The position numbers were made by a program, and so were the translations under genes. The notes under the pieces were generated by a model. That model ran no database searches. It worked only from the letters and a program-made list of their open reading frames with translations, and was not told the DNA's origin. 64,000 nt of DNA, from the NCBI GenBank assembly GCA_011523705.1, contig WTGC01000140.1, positions 1-64,000 of the forward strand. The letters run 5' to 3'. The DNA is from Chloroflexota bacterium (GTDB lineage Bacteria; Chloroflexota; Anaerolineae; Aggregatilineales; Phototrophicaceae). Of the stretch, positions 19,295-28,420 are shown piece after piece; within the stretch, counting starts at the first letter, position 1; each line of letters starts with the position of its first letter.

Positions 19295-20474
19295 TTTGCT
19301 CGACGAACTCTCGAATCACAAGATTGCTCAGCAGGCGTCCTGATTCGCTTAGGACTACGTTTTTTTCTGTGGCAATCAACAGTCCGGCCGCCGTCAGCTT
19401 TTCCGTGGCATCGCGAAACGCGTCGACAAAGTCGCAGCCGAAACGCCGCCTGAAGTTCGCGCGATTGATGCCCTCTTGCGTGAGGCGCAAACCCATCATG
19501 ATCGTTTCGTACATGTCATCGGCCACCGACACTTCGACGGACTTGGCCACCGCCGGCGTCGGCGCCGTGTGCTTACCGCCTGAGACACCGTTTTTCAAAG
19601 CCGCAACATATCGCGCCGGCGACGCAATCGTAGAATAGCGGCAGCCGCCAAAGAATCCGTGGGCGCCCGCGCCGACGCCGATGTACTCTAGGTTGCGCCA
19701 ATATTGCAGGTTATGGCGGCACTCTTTCCCTGGCCGGCGCCAATTGCTGATCTCGTATTGATCGTAGCCGGCAGTCGCCAGCGCCGCCGATGCGAAATCA
19801 TACATATCGGCGAAGACATCGTCGTCCGGTCGTGGCAATTCACCGGCGTCAACCTGCTTTCGCAATTGCGTGCCGCCTTTTAACTCCAGGCCGTACGTGG
19901 ATATGTGATCCGGCGAGAATCCCAGAAGCGCCTGTACCGTCTCTTTCCAGTCTGTTAGCGTCTCGCCGGGCGAGCCGAAGATCACATCGAGATTGATGTT
20001 GTCAAATGTCGCGCGCCTGGCGCAGCTCACGGCAGCGCCGACAGACGCGAGATCGTGCTGCCGATCAAACATTTGCAGAATTGCCGCATTGGCCGATTGC
20101 ATGCCGATGCTCAGTCGATTGAATCCCAAGCGCTGCAAATCGCGCAGATAGGCTTCGCTTAAGTCGTCCGGATTCGCCTCCAGCGACAATTCTGCATCAT
20201 GGTCAACGGGGAAAAGTCCGTTCACTTGGCAGAGGATCTGCTCGAAATGACGCGGGGACAGCAGCGACGGCGTTCCACCGCCGAAATAGATTGTGTGGAC
20301 AGGCTGGTCGCGTACATCTATCGCAACGAAAGCCAACTCGCTGCAAAGCGCGTCGACGTAGTCCGGTATCAGGTGCTCCAAATCAGTATAAGTATTGAAT
20401 GCGCAGTAGCCGCATCGGACGGTGCAGAAGGGGATATGAATATAGATTGAAAGTTTCGAGTCGCTCCGCGGCAC
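19284..20474 (-). CDS. hemW: Radical SAM heme chaperone HemW
   Basis: HemW is the radical-SAM relative of coproporphyrinogen dehydrogenase HemN that delivers heme to membrane enzymes. The 396-aa product has the cluster motif CTVRCGYC near residues 17-24, preceded by IYIHIPF. It also has the [10 protein letters not shown] and EANPDDL motifs and the C-terminal HemN domain. Some members were annotated as oxygen-independent coproporphyrinogen oxidase. The extra N-terminal cysteine of true HemN (CxxxCxxCxC) is replaced: the residue after CxxC is AF, which favours HemW. It is divergent from the PP2C gene. Confidence 0.9.
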   Translation of the reverse strand: MPRSDSKLSIYIHIPFCTVRCGYCAFNTYTDLEHLIPDYVDALCSELAFVAIDVRDQPVHTIYFGGGTPSLLSPRHFEQILCQVNGLFPVDHDAELSLEANPDDLSEAYLRDLQRLGFNRLSIGMQSANAAILQMFDRQHDLASVGAAVSCARRATFDNINLDVIFGSPGETLTDWKETVQALLGFSPDHISTYGLELKGGTQLRKQVDAGELPRPDDDVFADMYDFASAALATAGYDQYEISNWRRPGKECRHNLQYWRNLEYIGVGAGAHGFFGGCRYSTIASPARYVAALKNGVSGGKHTAPTPAVAKSVEVSVADDMYETIMMGLRLTQEGINRANFRRRFGCDFVDAFRDATEKLTAAGLLIATEKNVVLSESGRLLSNLVIREFVEQIKL

Positions 20475-20500
20475 GACATCAACCCGCCCCTAGCCAATGA

Positions 20501-20529
20501 TTGCGTCATTGTCATTGCTAAAATATAAT
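20501..20529 (+). promoter_or_regulatory. Probable sigma-70-type promoter for the PP2C phosphatase gene
   Basis: TTGCGT (20501-20506), a 17-base spacer and a perfect TATAAT (20524-20529) precede the phosphatase start by about 120 bases, implying a 5' leader of roughly 115 nt. Confidence 0.55.
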
Positions 20530-20583
20530 TGTGCAAGTTGTCTTTCCCTGAAGGCATTAACATACGCGGCGTACTGGCTAAAC

Positions 20584-20640
20584 CTGGTCAGGACCAGTGA
20601 GGGATGGCGCGGTCCCGAGAATTTTCCTTATCATCCCTTA
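20584..20640 (+). promoter_or_regulatory. Structured 5' leader of the PP2C gene
   Basis: Two inverted repeats occur in tandem. One is CTGGTC-AG-GACCAG (20584-20597, a perfect 6-base palindrome arm). The other is TGAGGGATG (20598-20606) with CATCCCTTA (20632-20640), one G-T pair. The second 3' arm ends right at the weak AGG ribosome-binding site, 8 bases before the ATG at 20651, so folding could limit translation. The function is inferred only from the repeats. Confidence 0.35.
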
Positions 20641-20650
20641 GGCATTCGCG

Positions 20651-21829
20651 ATGGACTTCCTCCGACGGCTATTCGGCAAGTCATCCCAAGATTCGAGGCG
20701 CGGCGGTTCGTCTCGGCGGTCGTCGCATGTCACGCCCAGTCGGACGCAGCGCGTCAATATGCCGATAAGGGAGGAGCCGCCTCTTCGAGCGGGTCTCGAA
20801 GGCGAGCCCGAGCTGCCTATTCCGGTGGCCAACGCGCCGGAAGCGGAAGCGACCAATGCTGAGCCGGCGCCGGCCGCAGACATTACTGAGCTCGAACCGG
20901 AGACTGCCTTTACCGGGTCCAGCGCTCATCCACAAGGGGACACAGCGCCGCCCCCTACCGCCGAAGTCGAGGACGACTCGCCGGAATTAACTGCGCCGCC
21001 CCCAACCAGGATACCAAGCCCGCAACCGATTCTGACTCGTCAGCGCCAATCCATGACCTACGGCATCGCCAGCCATGTCGGCATCGTGCGCGACAACAAC
21101 GAGGACGCCTGCTTCGGCATGCAATGGCATTCAATCACGGTGGACGACAGACCGGATTTTGGCTTGTTCATCGTCGCCGATGGCATGGGCGGGCACCTGG
21201 ATGGCGAACGCGCTTCCGGCGTCGCCGTGCAAACGCTGGCGGCGGAAATGATTGACAGCATCTACGTGCCAATGCTGAAAGATTTCAATGCCGGCAGCAG
21301 CCCAACCATCTTGGAAGCGCTCGTCAACGCGTCTGAGAAGGCGAATCAAACGGTCATGAAGCGCGTTCCCGGCGGCGGAACGACTCTCTCCGCGGTCGCC
21401 ATTATAGGCAATTTAGCCTATCTGGTTCACGTTGGCGACAGCCGCGCTTATCTCGTGCACGGCGACAATATCGAACAGCTGACGACCGATCACACTTTGG
21501 TGCAGCGCCTGGTTGAGATGAAGGAACTAACCCTGGAAGAGGCGGAATACTACCCGCAAAAGAACGTTCTTTATCGCGCGATTGGGCAGAACGAACAACT
21601 GAAGATGGAACGCTTGATTCGTACACTGCCGCCAGGAGCGCAGATCTTGCTCTGCACCGACGGACTTTGGGATTTAGTTGAGCCCGATATGATCCGCGAA
21701 GTCGCCTTGGATGCCAGCTCGCCGCAAGAAGCCTGCGACACATTGGTGCGCATCGCCAACGACCGCGGCGGCAGCGACAACATTACGGTCATTGCATTGA
21801 AGGCGCCGAGCGATGAAGACGCGACTTAG
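20651..21829 (+). CDS. PP2C-family serine/threonine phosphatase with disordered N-terminus
   Basis: The 392-aa product has an N-terminal region of about 130 residues that is Pro/Glu/Ala-rich and low in complexity. It is followed by a PP2C (Stp1-like) domain. Metal and catalytic motifs are present: VRDNNEDAC, FIVADGMGGHLDG, VHVGDSRAYL, LLCTDGLWDLV and GGSDNITVI. It should reverse Ser/Thr phosphorylation by Hanks-type kinases. No kinase gene is adjacent, which is unusual because the two are often paired. An orphan response regulator follows. Confidence 0.9.
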   Translation: MDFLRRLFGKSSQDSRRGGSSRRSSHVTPSRTQRVNMPIREEPPLRAGLEGEPELPIPVANAPEAEATNAEPAPAADITELEPETAFTGSSAHPQGDTAPPPTAEVEDDSPELTAPPPTRIPSPQPILTRQRQSMTYGIASHVGIVRDNNEDACFGMQWHSITVDDRPDFGLFIVADGMGGHLDGERASGVAVQTLAAEMIDSIYVPMLKDFNAGSSPTILEALVNASEKANQTVMKRVPGGGTTLSAVAIIGNLAYLVHVGDSRAYLVHGDNIEQLTTDHTLVQRLVEMKELTLEEAEYYPQKNVLYRAIGQNEQLKMERLIRTLPPGAQILLCTDGLWDLVEPDMIREVALDASSPQEACDTLVRIANDRGGSDNITVIALKAPSDEDAT

Positions 21830-21916
21830 ACGCTCGCAGCCGGCAGTGGCTGGTTTCAAACGACTCGCTCTCGCTTCACGCCGCCCTGCCCAAAAGCGAC
21901 GAAATCGGAGACGCGC

Positions 21917-22642
<726 letters not shown>

Positions 22643-22659
22643 ATGCTCGCCAGCCGCGT

Positions 22660-23001
22660 CTAATCCCAAAGAAATCCTAAATCGATGTACAGGCAGGCAT
22701 TCGCGGACGGTATCTTTCCCTGGGCGCCGCAGTCGATCGGACCGTATTGGCGAAAAATGAAGATCGATCGATCGCGTCGTTTAAGCCGTTTCTTCAGCGA
22801 ATTCCACTGTGACTTGCTCGGCATAGCGTCCCCCGCGGCCAGCTGAAAATAACTCATGTCGAATACGGCGCGGAAGTGATGATCATCAAATTCCAGCAGC
22901 TGAAGCAAGGCGGAGCCCCGGGGACCGGAAAGCGCGCTGTGAATAATTGAGGCTGCATAGCGGCGTTTGACCTTGCGAAATGGCGGCAAATCCTTGCGCA
23001 T
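22660..23001 (-). CDS. Hypothetical small basic protein
   Basis: I do not recognise a family. The 113-aa product is basic, begins MRKDLPPFRKVKRRYAAS, contains FDDHHFRAVFDMSYFQL in the centre and has no signal peptide or membrane segment. AAGGA lies 10 bases before the ATG at 23001, which supports it as a real gene. It fills the space between the response regulator, with which it converges, and the flavin reductase, from which it diverges. Confidence 0.55.
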   Translation of the reverse strand: MRKDLPPFRKVKRRYAASIIHSALSGPRGSALLQLLEFDDHHFRAVFDMSYFQLAAGDAMPSKSQWNSLKKRLKRRDRSIFIFRQYGPIDCGAQGKIPSANACLYIDLGFLWD

Positions 23002-23136
23002 GACGGCATGTCCTTTTGCGAATCAGCGCGGCTCCCCGCACGATATCGAGATGTGCTACAAGAGCCGGAAACCAGTTTGACAGATGACAGATTGTCCCTT
23101 TGAGATTATACTCCCGCCGTTGAACAGGGAGGCGCC

Positions 23137-23640
23137 ATGAGCGAAGTTGATGGACAGAGTTTCAAGAATATTCTCGCCTGTTGGGCGGCGGGCATCACCG
23201 TCGCCAGTGTTTCGGCGAATCGCGATTGGCAAGCGATCACCGTCAATTCTTTCGCCAGCGTCAGCATGGTCCCGCCGCTGATCTGTCTGAATGTCGCCAA
23301 TCGGCTGGATATCCGCAAGTACATGGCGAGCGAAGGGCATTTTGCCGTTAGCATACTCTCCGACAAGCAGTTGGAGCTCGGCAAGCGATTCGCCGGATAT
23401 TTCGATGTGCGCCTCAACAATCGATTTGATGGCATGACTTGTAAGACGACAGCAATGGGCGATCCTATCATTCCCGATGCGATGGCGTGGTTGTCATGCA
23501 CGGTAGAAAAGCAAATCAATTTCGGCGAGAACACGATGTTCGTCGGCTTTGTCAGAGAAGGCGCCTGGACCGACGACAAAACTCCCCTACTCTATCACAA
23601 TCGCCGCTGGGGCATCTTCCAGGCGACCGAAGACAAGTGA
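23137..23640 (+). CDS. Flavin reductase-like FMN-binding protein
   Basis: The 167-aa product matches the flavin reductase (RutF/HpaC-like) split-barrel family. ILACWAAGITVASVS is followed by AITVNSFASVSMVPPLICL, NRLDIRKY and FAVSILSDKQLELGKRFAG, with a C-terminal LLYHNRRWGIF. It should bind FMN and reduce it with NAD(P)H, perhaps to supply a monooxygenase. No monooxygenase gene is adjacent. GGGAGG lies 5 bases before the ATG. Confidence 0.88.
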   Translation: MSEVDGQSFKNILACWAAGITVASVSANRDWQAITVNSFASVSMVPPLICLNVANRLDIRKYMASEGHFAVSILSDKQLELGKRFAGYFDVRLNNRFDGMTCKTTAMGDPIIPDAMAWLSCTVEKQINFGENTMFVGFVREGAWTDDKTPLLYHNRRWGIFQATEDK

Positions 23641-23657
23641 CCAGTCATCAGCGTAGC

Positions 23658-24395
23658 CTAGACTAGATCGAGCGCGGCGACGGCCGCGCCGACGATGCCG
23701 GCTCGATTACGCAGCTGCGCCGGAACAATCTCCGTTTTGCATTTGATATATGGAAAGAACTTCTGGTATCGCTTGCTGACACCGCCGCCGATGATGAAAA
23801 GATCTGGCGTAATCAGTGATTCCAGATATTCGAGATACTCGGATACGTGTTTGCCCCACTGTTTCCAGCTGTATCCACGCTCTTGCCGCGCGCGGTCGGT
23901 TGCGCGCTCCTCGGCATCCTTGCCGCGAATGATCAGATGACCCAATTCCGTATTTGGCACCAGTTTGCCGTCAATAAAGAGCGAACTGCCGATGCCGGTG
24001 CCCAGGGTGAGAATCGCAACCAGGCCGTCGCGATCGCGCCCCGCGCCGAATTTCATTTCGGCAATGCCGGCCGCGTCGGCATCGTTAAGCACGATGACCG
24101 GGTTGCCCGTCGCCTTTTCCAGAATGCTCCTGGCATCGGCGCCGATCCAGCCCCGGTCGATGTTGGCCGCGGTCATGGTGATGCCGCGCTTGACAACAGC
24201 CGGCACGGTACAGCCGATGGCGGACTTCCAGTTGAAGTGAGCCGAGATATCGCCGACGACATCGGCAACGGCGGCGGGTGAAGACGGCTGCGGCGTTTCA
24301 ATGCGCAGGCGCTCGGTGACAAATTTGCCGCTTGCGGTATCGACGATTGCGCCCTTGATGCCCGATCCGCCGATATCGACTCCCAACGCTTCCAT
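23658..24395 (-). CDS. ppgK: Polyphosphate glucokinase
   Basis: The enzyme phosphorylates glucose using polyphosphate (and often ATP). The 245-aa ROK-type product has the phosphate loop LGVDIGGSGIKGAIVD, TAANIDRGW, VLNDADAAGIAE, ILTLGTGIGSSLF, LVPNTELGHL and LFIIGGGVSK. These are specific for the PpgK branch; the ROK zinc cysteines are absent, as usual there. I chose the start at 24395 because GGGAG lies 8 bases upstream; an earlier in-frame start at 24425 is possible. It feeds glucose 6-phosphate into glycolysis. Confidence 0.92.
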   Translation of the reverse strand: MEALGVDIGGSGIKGAIVDTASGKFVTERLRIETPQPSSPAAVADVVGDISAHFNWKSAIGCTVPAVVKRGITMTAANIDRGWIGADARSILEKATGNPVIVLNDADAAGIAEMKFGAGRDRDGLVAILTLGTGIGSSLFIDGKLVPNTELGHLIIRGKDAEERATDRARQERGYSWKQWGKHVSEYLEYLESLITPDLFIIGGGVSKRYQKFFPYIKCKTEIVPAQLRNRAGIVGAAVAALDLV

Positions 24396-24568
24396 GGAGT
24401 ACGCTCCCAAATTGCGACTAATCACGCCGATTTTACCATAAGTTCAACCAGTCCAGAGGTATCGTGAGGTCGCGCGCGCCGCTTGACCGTAGCCCGGTCG
24501 GCGATGCCGAGCAATCAGACTCTACCCTGCGATTCGTATGCGATTGCGAGTTTTCGCCGTGCCGCAAA

Positions 24569-24597
24569 TTGAAGTATTTTCCCTTTTGCGCTTTAAT
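24569..24597 (+). promoter_or_regulatory. Probable sigma-70-type promoter for the L,D-transpeptidase gene
   Basis: TTGAAG (24569-24574), a 17-base spacer and TTTAAT (24592-24597) precede the start at 24630. AAAGGA lies 7 bases before the ATG. Confidence 0.55.
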
Positions 24598-24629
24598 GGT
24601 GGGGGAAGCAGGGCACTAAAGGATTTCCT

Positions 24630-25661
24630 ATGCGCTTCGTCTGTCTCACATTCATAGCGGCGCTGTTCACCATAACGAGCCATTCAGTCTTTGCCCAGAG
24701 CGTATGCCCGCCCGACGGCTGCGGATTATCGGCGAGCGCGATCGAAGCGAATCGCTGGCCCGCGGTTCAGCCGCTTCATATCGACGATGCGCTGCTCAAC
24801 GATCGCGAGTATCGGCAGATTGAAGGCAGCTTCAGTGTACACTCAGCGCCGAACAGCGCAGCGAGCGAAACCTACGGAGCCGGTTATACATTTATGACTG
24901 TAGTTGAACAAAGCGGCGATTGGTCGCGAGTTGGTGAAAATCAATGGGTGAAGTCGGCGATTTTGAGCGACGCGATCGCGCCCTCGCGGTTCGCCGGCGC
25001 GCTGCTGCCGGTTGATGGCGCGCTGCCGTATCCCGTCGCCTGGACGCTGTGGCATCTGCGGGGATCCAAGACGCCTGGCGGGCCAGAGGCGGCTGACAAC
25101 CCCTTCCTTTATCGCTACACGCGCGTCTATATCTACTCCACCGTCGAAGTAAATGGCTATTACTGGTACCAGATCGGCGCAAATCAATGGGTGCATCAGT
25201 TCAAGGTCGCCAAGCTGCTGCCGGTGCAAAAGCCAGCCGAGATCGACACGGAAAAGTGGGTCAGCGTCGACTTGTATGAGCAGGTCGCGGTCGCCTACGA
25301 GGGCGACAAGCCCGTATTCGCCACCTTGGTTTCGTCAGGCCTGGAGGAGTGGCCCACCAACGAGGGCGTATTTCACGTCTATGTACGCTTCGAGCGTACG
25401 CGAATGAGCGGCGCCTACAGTCAGCCCGATTTCTACTATCTGCAAGAAGTGCCCTGGACGATGTATTTCGATGATCAGATCGCTCTGCATGGCGCTTACT
25501 GGCATGATGGTTTCGGATTTCGGCGGAGCCATGGCTGCGTCAATCTAACAATCACGGACGCGCACTGGCTGTTCCAGTGGGCGGAAAGCGAATACAACTA
25601 CCGCGTTGGCGATCTGGTCGGTCCAGCAGTTTACGTGTATTCGAGCGGCGTATACGACTGA
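24630..25661 (+). CDS. Exported L,D-transpeptidase (YkuD domain) with SH3-like repeats
   Basis: The 343-aa product starts with a signal peptide ending near VFA-Q22. A short CPPDGC segment follows. Two SH3-like repeats come next, each with a ...W(S/Y)(R/Q)(V/I)G(E/A)NQWV core. A C-terminal YkuD domain carries the catalytic HDGFGFRRSHGCVN. It should crosslink peptidoglycan stem peptides or attach proteins outside the membrane. The repeats probably bind the wall. It is a single gene with its own promoter, convergent with asd. Confidence 0.9.
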   Translation: MRFVCLTFIAALFTITSHSVFAQSVCPPDGCGLSASAIEANRWPAVQPLHIDDALLNDREYRQIEGSFSVHSAPNSAASETYGAGYTFMTVVEQSGDWSRVGENQWVKSAILSDAIAPSRFAGALLPVDGALPYPVAWTLWHLRGSKTPGGPEAADNPFLYRYTRVYIYSTVEVNGYYWYQIGANQWVHQFKVAKLLPVQKPAEIDTEKWVSVDLYEQVAVAYEGDKPVFATLVSSGLEEWPTNEGVFHVYVRFERTRMSGAYSQPDFYYLQEVPWTMYFDDQIALHGAYWHDGFGFRRSHGCVNLTITDAHWLFQWAESEYNYRVGDLVGPAVYVYSSGVYD

Positions 25662-25682
25662 GGCGACTCGGCGCTCGCCTCA
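25659..25682. terminator. Possible bidirectional stem-loop between convergent genes
   Basis: TGAGGCGA and TCGCCTCA form a perfect 8-base stem around an 8-base loop, and the L,D-transpeptidase stop codon is inside it. It lies between convergent genes, but there is no T-run, so termination is uncertain. Confidence 0.35.
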
Positions 25683-25693
25683 AGACCTTACAC

Positions 25694-26776
25694 CTAGGTC
25701 GCGAATGCGGATTCGGCCGGTTGGAAAGCCTCGATATATCCTTGAACAGCCAAGAGTTCAGCATTCATAATGCTGCAGCCTGCGGCGCCACGAACCGTAT
25801 TGTGAGACAGTGCAGCGAATTTGTAGCCAAGAATCGGGCACTCTCTCAAGCGGCCGATACTGGTCATCATGCCGCGGCCGGCTTCGCGGTCGCGCCGGGG
25901 CTGGGGGCGGTCGATATGATCCAGGTATTGCAGCGGGAAAGTCGGCGCGCTGGGCAGGCTGGGAATCGGATCGTGCGCTTGCCAGGTCGTCCAATCGTCC
26001 AGAATCGACGACAGCGCCGGACCTTCTTCCAGTTCCACCGAGATATTGACCAAATGGCCATCAATAACCGGCACGCGCGTGCAAGTCGCGCTCACCACCA
26101 TGTCCAAGGTCTCGATGTCCTGGCCGTTGAAATAGCCAAGCATCTTCCGTGACTCAGTTTCCATCTTCTGCTCATCGCCCGGCACGTACGGGATGATATT
26201 GTCAATCATGTCCATTGACGACAAGCCCGGATAACCGGCGCCGCTTATCGCCTGCTCGCTCACCAGGTGCAGCCGGCGAATTCCATATTTGAGCAGTGGC
26301 TTCAGCGACATCACGACCGGCATCACAGTGCAATTGGAATTGGCGATCAGCGCGCCGCTGGACCAACCGCGCTTGCGCCGCTGCACGTCCACCAGGCCGA
26401 TGTGCTCGGCGTTGACTTCGGGCAAGAGCAGCGGCACATCCGGCAGCATGCGATTGGCGGAGGCGTTGCTGCAGACGACGTGGCCCATGGCCGCCAAGTC
26501 CAACTCACGTGTGATCGCCGCTTCCTTGGGCAATGCCGAAAACACCAGCGGCGAGCGAATGGGATCATCCAGCGCTTTCACCGTAAGTTCGGCGATATCT
26601 GCCGGCGGGCTGTCATTCAGGATCCAATGCGCGGCCTCGCCGTAGGTCTTGCCAGCGCTGCGATGCGAGCCGATGACTTCGCTAACGCGAAACCAGGGAT
26701 GATTCGCCAACAGCTGAATGAAACGCTGGCCCACAGCGCCCGTTGCGCCAAGAATCGCCACTTCGAGTTTCCGCAT
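25694..26776 (-). CDS. asd: Aspartate-semialdehyde dehydrogenase
   Basis: Asd reduces aspartyl-phosphate to the semialdehyde on the path to lysine, threonine and methionine. The 360-aa product has the NADP-binding VAILGATGAVGQRFI and the active-site cysteine in IANSNCTVMPVVM. EQAISGAGYPGL is also present. This arrangement is the archaeal/fungal-type branch rather than the E. coli type. The gene is 14 bases downstream of pheA on the same strand, so the two amino-acid genes probably share a transcript. Confidence 0.94.
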   Translation of the reverse strand: MRKLEVAILGATGAVGQRFIQLLANHPWFRVSEVIGSHRSAGKTYGEAAHWILNDSPPADIAELTVKALDDPIRSPLVFSALPKEAAITRELDLAAMGHVVCSNASANRMLPDVPLLLPEVNAEHIGLVDVQRRKRGWSSGALIANSNCTVMPVVMSLKPLLKYGIRRLHLVSEQAISGAGYPGLSSMDMIDNIIPYVPGDEQKMETESRKMLGYFNGQDIETLDMVVSATCTRVPVIDGHLVNISVELEEGPALSSILDDWTTWQAHDPIPSLPSAPTFPLQYLDHIDRPQPRRDREAGRGMMTSIGRLRECPILGYKFAALSHNTVRGAAGCSIMNAELLAVQGYIEAFQPAESAFAT

Positions 26777-26790
26777 CGCCCTCTCCTGAT

Positions 26791-27624
26791 TTACATGCCC
26801 ACCGCGCCGGACCGTACAGCCGGGTAGGAACCCAGCATCTTGACGAATGATGTCAATTGTAGAAGCTGCGTCAGCAATTCTTGACAGCGCGGCTCATGCC
26901 AATGCCCTTCAAAGTCGAGATAGAATAGCGGCTCCCAGGGACGATTCCGCCGCGGACGCGATTCCAGCTTGGTCAGATTCAAGTCGCGTTTGGCAAACTC
27001 GCCGAGGCAGTGATAGAGCGCCGCCGGGCGGTTGCGGGTGGCGAAGACGATGGATGTCTTGTTGTAGTCTGACGGCTCCGGATCGCCATGCCCCATCAAA
27101 AGAAAGCGCGTATAGTTGTATTGTTCGTCTTCAATCTCGCTCGCCAAAAGATCGAGCTGATAGAGTTCGCCGGCGAGAGTCGAGGCGATTACGCCAACGC
27201 CCGGCTCGGGATTCTCGGCGAGGTCTTGGGCGGCGCCAGCGGTATCGTACCAGCCGACCGCTTCCATATTGTTCCGTTTCAAATAGCGCTCGCATTGCAT
27301 CAGCGCCTGCGGGTGCGAGCGCACTTGTCTGATCTCTGACAGGGTCGCGTCTCGATTCGCCAGCAAGGCATGATGCACGTGCAAGATCACTTCGGCTTGT
27401 ATGCGCACATCGTGATCCAGCAGCAGCTCATAGGCGCCGCTCACTGAGCCGGAAAAAGCATTCTCTATAGGCAGCAAACTGAAGTCGGCGGCGTTGGATT
27501 GCAGCGCGTCAAAAAGGCAGTTGAAATCTTGGCACGGGCAGGTTTCGACGTCATCGCCGAAATGCTGCCTGACCGCGATTTCCGAATTGGCGCCGGGAAT
27601 ACCTTGATACGCGACTTTTATCAT
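26791..27624 (-). CDS. pheA: Prephenate dehydratase
   Basis: The enzyme converts prephenate to phenylpyruvate in phenylalanine synthesis. The 277-aa product begins MIKVAYQGIPGANSE and has the catalytic-domain motifs LLPIENAFSGSV and NYTRFLLMG, including the conserved Thr-Arg-Phe. A C-terminal ACT domain (about 195-265) contains KLESRPRR, the phenylalanine-binding ESRP motif, so feedback inhibition is expected. There is no fused chorismate mutase domain. I chose the ATG at 27624 from the family start; the frame is open for 18 more codons upstream. Confidence 0.93.
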   Translation of the reverse strand: MIKVAYQGIPGANSEIAVRQHFGDDVETCPCQDFNCLFDALQSNAADFSLLPIENAFSGSVSGAYELLLDHDVRIQAEVILHVHHALLANRDATLSEIRQVRSHPQALMQCERYLKRNNMEAVGWYDTAGAAQDLAENPEPGVGVIASTLAGELYQLDLLASEIEDEQYNYTRFLLMGHGDPEPSDYNKTSIVFATRNRPAALYHCLGEFAKRDLNLTKLESRPRRNRPWEPLFYLDFEGHWHEPRCQELLTQLLQLTSFVKMLGSYPAVRSGAVGM

Positions 27625-27752
27625 GCGACTAATGCCCGCTTTTGAGACACTTGGCAAATCATAATCAACGCGCATCAATTATTGAAGTCTCTAGTTTAGA
27701 GCTTCTCAGTAGAAACAAGTCGCACAGCGTGGCTGACGAAGAGTTCTGTTCC

Positions 27753-27781
27753 GCGACAAATTTTGGGCGAATCCGTATAAT
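27753..27781 (+). promoter_or_regulatory. Probable sigma-70-type promoter for the Hsp20 gene
   Basis: GCGACA (27753-27758), a 17-base spacer and a perfect TATAAT (27776-27781) lie about 33 bases before the ATG at 27814. I found no CIRCE-like inverted repeat. Confidence 0.6.
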
Positions 27782-27813
27782 AGTTTGAAAGACCTTGTAC
27801 GCGAGGAGAACCA

Positions 27814-28251
27814 ATGACAAACGAACCGCGCTTCGACCCGATGAAAGAAATCCAGAACATGGGCGAACAGCTTACCAAGGAAATCGAGAAGCGAATTCGC
27901 ACCATTACCAGCAGCCAGGATGCGCTGCTGCTCGATATGTACGAGGCGGACGGCGACCTGCATGTGATATCGCAGCCGGTCGACGGCTTGATCAAAGACA
28001 GCATCGAGATCAGTCTCGAATCCAACATTCTATCGATCTCAGTGCAGACCGAAGCTGAAGCGACGCCGACATCAGCGCGTTATCTGTTGCAAGAGCGGCG
28101 CTTTGGTCCGCTGTCTAGAAGCGTCGAATTGTCCATTCCGGTGAAGGGGCAAGAAGCGCGCGCCAAAGTGGACGGCGGCAATCGACTCTTGATCACTTTG
28201 CCAATTGACGATAGCGTCTATGGCAACATCACGGTTACGCCGGTCGAATAG
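27814..28251 (+). CDS. Hsp20/alpha-crystallin-like small heat-shock protein
   Basis: The 145-aa product has a helical N-terminus and a beta-sandwich of the alpha-crystallin type (about 40-135). LLDMYEADGDLHVISQPVDG and DSIEISLESNILSISVQ are followed by the paired strands ERRFGPLSRSVELSIPV and NRLLITLPI. It probably holds unfolding proteins. Some features are divergent, such as the lack of a clear C-terminal IxI motif (VTPVE end), so oligomer form may differ. AGGAG lies 5-6 bases before the start. Confidence 0.8.
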   Translation: MTNEPRFDPMKEIQNMGEQLTKEIEKRIRTITSSQDALLLDMYEADGDLHVISQPVDGLIKDSIEISLESNILSISVQTEAEATPTSARYLLQERRFGPLSRSVELSIPVKGQEARAKVDGGNRLLITLPIDDSVYGNITVTPVE

Positions 28252-28313
28252 CGAGTCTTCGACGTGAGGACGGCAGACCCCCACCCCCTAAGGTCTATGT
28301 CTACGTGACCCGG

Positions 28314-28340
28314 CCCCCTCCCACATAAAAAGGGAGGGGG
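28314..28340. terminator. Perfect 9-base GC hairpin between convergent genes
   Basis: CCCCCTCCC (28314-28322), loop ACATAAAAA and GGGAGGGGG (28332-28340) form a perfect hairpin between the convergent Hsp20 and adenosine-deaminase-like genes. It may block transcription from both sides, or be a dispersed intergenic repeat. The flanking C-rich runs (28278-28289) are unusual for this window. Confidence 0.5.
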
Positions 28341-28420
28341 AACTGATCGCAGCGGGACGCAAGCTATGTTGCGTCAGCGGCTGCCGCGCAGTGAGTCTGT
28401 CTACAGTGATGCGGCTGGGT

